From Deltaproteobacteria bacterium (GTDB lineage: Bacteria; Desulfobacterota; G020345765), in the NCBI GenBank assembly GCA_030616835.1, contig JAUWWP010000229.1:1-5041 (forward strand): DNA of 5,041 nucleotides, given 5' to 3'. A program made the translations under genes and the position numbers. Shown here piece after piece: positions 4,809 to 5,041 of the stretch. The notes below the pieces were generated by a model. That model saw only the letters and a list, made by a program, of their open reading frames with translations. It was not told the origin of the DNA and did no database searches. The stretch's first letter is position 1. Each line of letters opens with the position of its first letter.

Positions 4809-5041
4809 ATGAGAAGATTTGTGGTAGTAATTGGTGCTTTAGTGTTGACCTTATTTTTCTCCGCATCAGCCGTGGCCGAACTGGAGCAAGGAGAGGTCAC
4901 GGTTGGGGGTGATATCCGGGTTCAAGGGCTGGCTACCAGGAATGTTACCGATCTTGAAGATGATATTTACATGCCTGAGGATGTTGATATGGACTCCTCC
5001 GAGTTCCTTCGACACCGCACCCGGCTCTGGGTTGATGTTGA
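4809..5041 (+). CDS. Probable outer-membrane beta-barrel protein, N-terminal part
   Basis: Seventy-seven codons are visible; the gene runs off the window. A Sec signal peptide is clear: Arg2-Arg3, a hydrophobic core at about 4-18, and cleavage after Ala-Val-Ala23. The mature start reads like the first strands of a barrel: V-T-V-G-G-D-I-R-V-Q-G, an acidic loop rich in Asp and Glu (about 47-62), then F-L-R-H-R-T-R-L-W-V-D-V. A Gly-Gly-Asp-Ile-Arg strand followed by an Arg-x-Arg-Leu-Trp-x-Asp strand resembles alginate-export-type porins common in environmental genomes, but too little is visible to be sure. Promoter and Shine-Dalgarno are both strong, and a palindromic operator-like site covers the start point. 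It is transcribed separately from the TPR-PilZ pair, with the tRNA between. Outer-membrane location is likely; substrate is unknown. Confidence 0.7.
   Translation, partial: MRRFVVVIGALVLTLFFSASAVAELEQGEVTVGGDIRVQGLATRNVTDLEDDIYMPEDVDMDSSEFLRHRTRLWVDV

Overview
The window reads as chromosomal DNA from an uncultivated, Gram-negative (two-membrane) bacterium. Two genes carry Sec signal peptides, and the last one starts like an outer-membrane beta-barrel. Intergenic DNA is rich in small palindromes and degenerate repeats, a style I associate with candidate-phylum genomes; the sequence alone does not let me name a taxon.

Left part (1-1096): about 335 bases of non-coding, repeat-like DNA, then a small antitoxin-like gene (339-539). 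A stop/start overlap joins it to the first 16 codons of a PIN-domain VapC toxin, which then ends at a stop codon, so this is a decayed toxin-antitoxin module. About 500 bases without an intact gene follow, holding nested inverted repeats and palindromes.

Centre (1097-4475): a two-gene unit. The first gene encodes a 1003-residue secreted protein made almost entirely of about 25 TPR-like helical hairpins with a strikingly exact 37-residue period. Nineteen bases later comes a TTG-started, single-domain PilZ protein with both cyclic-di-GMP-binding motifs.

Right part (4476-5041): a long hairpin separates the PilZ gene from a minus-strand tRNA-Pro(CGG) gene. Upstream of that tRNA (in its own direction) lies a second, broken copy of its 5' half, and then a strong minus-strand promoter. 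Back to back with it is a strong plus-strand promoter with an operator-like set of TTTTAAATC motifs. It drives a gene whose first 77 codons encode a signal peptide and the start of a probable outer-membrane barrel resembling alginate-export-type proteins.

Two ideas stand out. (1) A small palindrome of the form TCCGCC-N3-GGCGGA recurs at four places. One copy lies inside the TPR gene, exactly where the 37-residue period is broken by 8 extra residues. (2) Periplasmic TPR protein, PilZ protein and outer-membrane barrel are the same kinds of parts used by cyclic-di-GMP-controlled exopolysaccharide secretion systems; a shared role here is a hypothesis only.
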